In this document: positions 61,220 to 64,000 of the stretch, piece by piece
How positions within the stretch are numbered: the stretch's first letter is position 1
How the letters are laid out: every line of letters begins with the position of its first letter
Source: Bacillota bacterium
Lineage (GTDB): Bacteria; Bacillota; Sulfobacillia; JAJZYS01; JAJYTV01
Direction: 5' to 3'
DNA length: 64,000 nucleotides
Assembly (NCBI GenBank): GCA_021793645.1
Contig: JAJYSJ010000001.1
Location: 186,001 to 250,000 of the forward strand
Notes under the pieces: generated by a model
What the model was told of the DNA's origin: nothing
The model's database searches: none
What the model saw: the letters and a program-made list of their open reading frames with translations, nothing else
Made by a program: the position numbers and the translations under genes

Positions 61220-62545
61220 TCAGCCGCGCAGCGCCGCCAGAACGAGCTCTCGAAACCGTTCACCGCGCTCTTCAAAGCTGCGGAAGGAATCATAGGAAGC
61301 CGCCGCAGGCGACAGAAGGACGGTGTCGCCTGGCTCGGCGGCGGCAAGTGCAGCCTGCACCGCATCATCGAAGGTGTTGTAGTGCCTTGCGGGTATCGCC
61401 TCTTGGCGCAGCAGCTCGAGCAGCGTCTCCCCTACCGGGCCGAAGAGGCAGGCCAGGCGCACACTGCGCACGCGGCGTGCCAGCTCGCGGTAGTCCAGGT
61501 GTTTGTCGTATCCCCCTGCCAGCCAGACGAACGGCCCTTCCAGCGCGTCGAACGCGGCCATGGCCCGATCCGGCGCGGTGGCGATCGAATCATTCACGCA
61601 GCGCACTCCGGCGACCTCGGCCACGACCTCGAGCCGGTGCGCAACGCCGCCGAAGCTGCGCAGCTCCTCCGCAATCGCCGTGTCGTCGGCCCCTGCCGCT
61701 TCCGCCAGGAGGGCCGCCGCCAGGGCGTTCTCAACGTTGTGACGGCCCGGAAGGCGCAGTTCGGACGCCGACAGGAGCCGCCGACCGTGCAAGAAGAGTT
61801 CGCCGTCGCGAAGCCGTGCATCCGCCCGCTCCGACGTGCTGAAGGTCAGCACCCTTCCGGGCATTCCCGCCGCCTCTTTCTGCAGTTCCCACGGCAATAC
61901 AAGGCTGCCCTGCGCATCCTGAAACCGCGCGATCCGCCACTTGCTCTGGGCGTAGTCCTCGAATGACGAGTGGACGTCGAGGTGGTTGGGACGGATGTTC
62001 AAAAGCCCCGCAATCTCTGGACTGTGTTCAAGGTTCTGCAGTTGGAAGGACGAGAATTCGGCGACATACAACGTGATGGCGCCTTCGTCCGCGAGCGCGT
62101 CCGTCAGAGGCCGCCCGATGTTGCCGCACACCGCCGCGGGGATGCCCTGACGCGCCAGCATCCGCCCGACGAGGGTCGTGGTCGTGGTCTTTCCGGCGGA
62201 GCCCGTGATGCCTAGCACCGGCCGCGCACGCCGTGCAAAGAAAAACGCGGTCTCCGAGGAGAGGATGGTGCCGTCCGCGGCAAGCGATGCGAATGCGGGC
62301 AGATCCTTGCGTATGCCGGGGGTCAGGAAAGCGAAGGCGGGCCGCTGCGCTAGGAGCGCCTCAAGGTAGCCCGGGCCGAAGGCCCCGACGACGCCGTCCT
62401 CCTGCGCCTGCGCGCGCGCCTGCTCACTCCGGTCGCAGGCGAACACCTCGGCTCCCTCAGCCAAGAGACGGCGCGCCAGGGAGCGATGCGCCCGCCCGTA
62501 GCCGACCAGCGCGGCGCGCTGGCCGTCCAGGCTCTGCGGGAGCAT
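61220..62545 (-). CDS. murD: UDP-N-acetylmuramoylalanine--D-glutamate ligase
   Basis: 441 residues, cytoplasmic peptidoglycan precursor synthesis. The ATP site [19 protein letters not shown], the substrate region [17 protein letters not shown] and [32 protein letters not shown] and the C-terminal [22 protein letters not shown] and [12 protein letters not shown] are MurD hallmarks. The ATG overlaps the aminotransferase stop by 1 nt (TGATG). Standing next to an aminotransferase rather than in a dcw cluster is unusual. Confidence 0.94.
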   Translation of the reverse strand: MLPQSLDGQRAALVGYGRAHRSLARRLLAEGAEVFACDRSEQARAQAQEDGVVGAFGPGYLEALLAQRPAFAFLTPGIRKDLPAFASLAADGTILSSETAFFFARRARPVLGITGSAGKTTTTTLVGRMLARQGIPAAVCGNIGRPLTDALADEGAITLYVAEFSSFQLQNLEHSPEIAGLLNIRPNHLDVHSSFEDYAQSKWRIARFQDAQGSLVLPWELQKEAAGMPGRVLTFSTSERADARLRDGELFLHGRRLLSASELRLPGRHNVENALAAALLAEAAGADDTAIAEELRSFGGVAHRLEVVAEVAGVRCVNDSIATAPDRAMAAFDALEGPFVWLAGGYDKHLDYRELARRVRSVRLACLFGPVGETLLELLRQEAIPARHYNTFDDAVQAALAAAEPGDTVLLSPAAASYDSFRSFEERGERFRELVLAALRG

Positions 62546-63735
62546 CAGGCGCCGAGCACCTTGGCCACGCGGCTGAGGCCGTCGCGGATGCGCTGCTCGC
62601 TCGTAGCGTAGGAAAGCCTCAAGTACTCCGGCATGCCGAATCCGCTGCCCGGCACAAGCGCGACGCCCGTCTCCTCCAGGAGATGCGACGCAAGCGCGTC
62701 GGCGCTTTCGAACCGCATACCGCGCGGCGGGGCGCTGAGCAGTTCGCGGACGCGCGGGAAGCAGTAGAAGGCGCCGCGCGGCACATCGACTTCAAAGCCC
62801 GGCAGGCGCCGCAGCATCTCCACCATCAGATCGCGTCGCGCCGCAAATGCCCGAAGCATCTCGGGGAGGGCAGAATCGTCGCCCGTCAGGGCGGCTAGCG
62901 CCGCATACTGGGCGATCGAATTGGTATTGGATGTCGATTGGCTCTGCAGATTGGCCACTGCGGCGGCCAGCTTCACATCGGCTGTCAGGAGCCAGCCGAT
63001 CCGCCAGCCAGTCATCGCATAGGTCTTCGATACCGCGTCGACGACGATCGTCGCTTCACGCGCGGCCGGGCTCGCCGTGGCTGGCGAGCGGTGCTCTGCT
63101 CCGTCGTATACGAGCCTGCCGTACACCTCGTCGGAGATGAGCGCAATGCCGCGCGCCGCGGCCCACTCGGCGATACGCACGACTTCGCTCGGATCGAGGA
63201 CGGCGCCGGCAGGGTTCTGGGGCGAATTGAGCACGACCGCGCGGGTGCGTTCCGTCGCGGCAGCTTCGAGATCCGCGAGCGTCAAGGCGAAGCGCCGGTC
63301 GATGCCGGCCGGCACGACGACCGGCTTGCCTCCAGCCAGCACGATTTGGTCAGGGTACGTCACCCAGTAGGGAGCAGGCACGATCACCTCGTCGCCCGCA
63401 TCGAGCAGCACCTGGAAGATCTCGTAGAGAGCCTGCTTCGCCCCCGCCGTGACCACCACGCCCGCTTCGGGGTAGCTTGTTCCCTGCTCGCGCAGGAAGC
63501 GCTCAGAGATCGCCTTCCGGAGTTCCGGAATGCCCGCAACCGGCGTGTACTTCGTCCGCCCTGCCCGCAGAGCCGCGATCGCAGCCTCCTTGACAGGCTC
63601 CGGCGTATCGAAGTCCGGCTCGCCGACGCCAAATGAGATCACCGACCGCCCGGCGCGCTCCATTTCCTTCGCCTTGGCATCGAGCGCCATCGTCGGGGAG
63701 GGTCGTAGCAGAGAAGTACGCTCAGCGAGTCGCAT
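62545..63735 (-). CDS. Aspartate-type aminotransferase (class I, subgroup Ib-like)
   Basis: 396 residues, PLP enzyme, probably aspartate with 2-oxoglutarate. FGVGEPDFDTPEPVKEAA, TKYTPVAGIPELRKAI, NSPQNPAGAVL, SDEVYGRLVYDG, the PLP lysine in VSKTYAMTGWRIGWL and the C-terminal RLSYATSEQRIRDGL place it with thermophile-type AspC/AspB. The ATG at 63735 has AAGGGGA upstream and overlaps the preceding glutaredoxin-like gene by 14 nt; murD follows with 1-nt overlap. Confidence 0.94.
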   Translation of the reverse strand: MRLAERTSLLRPSPTMALDAKAKEMERAGRSVISFGVGEPDFDTPEPVKEAAIAALRAGRTKYTPVAGIPELRKAISERFLREQGTSYPEAGVVVTAGAKQALYEIFQVLLDAGDEVIVPAPYWVTYPDQIVLAGGKPVVVPAGIDRRFALTLADLEAAATERTRAVVLNSPQNPAGAVLDPSEVVRIAEWAAARGIALISDEVYGRLVYDGAEHRSPATASPAAREATIVVDAVSKTYAMTGWRIGWLLTADVKLAAAVANLQSQSTSNTNSIAQYAALAALTGDDSALPEMLRAFAARRDLMVEMLRRLPGFEVDVPRGAFYCFPRVRELLSAPPRGMRFESADALASHLLEETGVALVPGSGFGMPEYLRLSYATSEQRIRDGLSRVAKVLGA

Positions 63736-63991
63736 TGTGGAATCCCCTTTCCTTCAGCCAGTTGCGCAGACGAAATTCCGACACCTTGCCTGCCTGCACC
63801 TCGACGCCCTCGATCTCGACGATCGGCACACGCGTCGCCCGGGGATCAGCGCCATCCACCTTCACCACCCGAATATCGAGCGGCAGGTCCCGCGCGATGC
63901 GCGTGAGCGCCGCCTTTGCCTTGTCGCACAGGCTGCAGTCCTCTTTGGTCAGCAGTACTGTTCCAAGCGAGCCACTAGCTGGCGCTTCCAC
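63722..63991 (-). CDS. Glutaredoxin-like small thiol protein (DUF836-like)
   Basis: 89 residues with a thioredoxin fold: VLLTKEDCSLCDKAKAAL bears an intact CxxC (C-S-L-C), then IRVVKVDG and the cis-Pro loop TRVPIVEIEGVEV. It is probably a cytoplasmic glutaredoxin-like redox protein. The GTG at 63991 has GAGG 5 nt upstream, close to the window edge. The last 14 nt overlap the aminotransferase gene. In contrast to the PDO-like gene at 27469, its active-site codons are both Cys. Confidence 0.85.
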   Translation of the reverse strand: MEAPASGSLGTVLLTKEDCSLCDKAKAALTRIARDLPLDIRVVKVDGADPRATRVPIVEIEGVEVQAGKVSEFRLRNWLKERGFHNATR

Positions 63992-64000
63992 CCGGTCCTC

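Noticed and set aside
59572-61368. 598-codon minus-strand frame over typA
   Set aside because: Shadow of typA in another frame, Arg-rich and without domains.

Overview
The window looks like chromosomal DNA of a high-GC member of the Bacillota. The evidence is a SAM-I (S-box) riboswitch, a T-box leader, SigA-type promoters, tRNA genes with encoded CCA, many TTG and GTG starts behind strong AGGAGG-type ribosome binding sites, and Bacillota-type gene families (UPF0182, NiaR, PucR, LCP, ATP-dependent PckA). I do not assign a genus.

Most striking result: two genes carry an in-frame UGA that is best read as selenocysteine. The first (18591-19391) is a GrdB-like reductase-family protein with a U-P-L-C motif. 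The second (27469-28101) is a PDO/glutaredoxin-like protein with a U-T-R-C motif. Both UGA codons are followed by a hairpin whose apical loop starts exactly 19 nt after the UGA and begins with GU. The shared geometry and the preserved reading frames argue for bacterial SECIS elements and a Sec-decoding host. No Sec machinery gene lies in the window.

Layout. 1-4.4 kb: a cut-off secreted protein, a 27-residue ORF plus hairpin ahead of an ABC-2 exporter, a membrane protein and an MFS pump. 4.5-12.8 kb: UPF0182, a small DUF2103-like protein, cyclophilin, an MFS transporter, an NCS1 nucleobase permease convergent with NiaR, and sodA. 13-18.4 kb: a GT4 glycosyltransferase, a debranching-type enzyme and pckA. 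18.6-21.7 kb: the first selenoprotein candidate, DUF488, ferredoxin, a NifX-like protein and a VOC-pterin dehydratase fusion. 21.7-26.1 kb: thrC-thrB, a PucR regulator and a TnpB relic with its transposon right end. 26.1-31 kb: an MFS pump, the second selenoprotein candidate, an S51 peptidase, DUF4269 and an S41-like protein. 31.2-35 kb: a Ser T-box operon (aminotransferase, serA, PHP phosphatase). 35.2-40.4 kb: three tRNA-Leu genes around a repair/CoA block (lytic transglycosylase, coaE, mutM, polA).

40.4-45.5 kb is accessory DNA: an unrecognised gene, a frameshifted nucleotidyltransferase, two paralogous MutS-type ATPases in tandem and small ORFs. 45.5-50.8 kb holds a small protein, an M42 peptidase, dnaE and free-methionine-sulfoxide reductase. 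51-53.5 kb is the SAM-riboswitch-controlled metY-metX operon. The remainder holds DUF1540, ROK kinase, a two-component system, an LCP protein overlapping the kinase gene tail to tail, a recombinase-like protein lacking catalytic residues, typA, murD, an aspartate-type aminotransferase and a glutaredoxin-like protein.

Metabolically the window links aspartate-family amino acids (thrB, thrC, metX, metY, aminotransferase), serine synthesis, gluconeogenesis and thiol/selenol redox chemistry.
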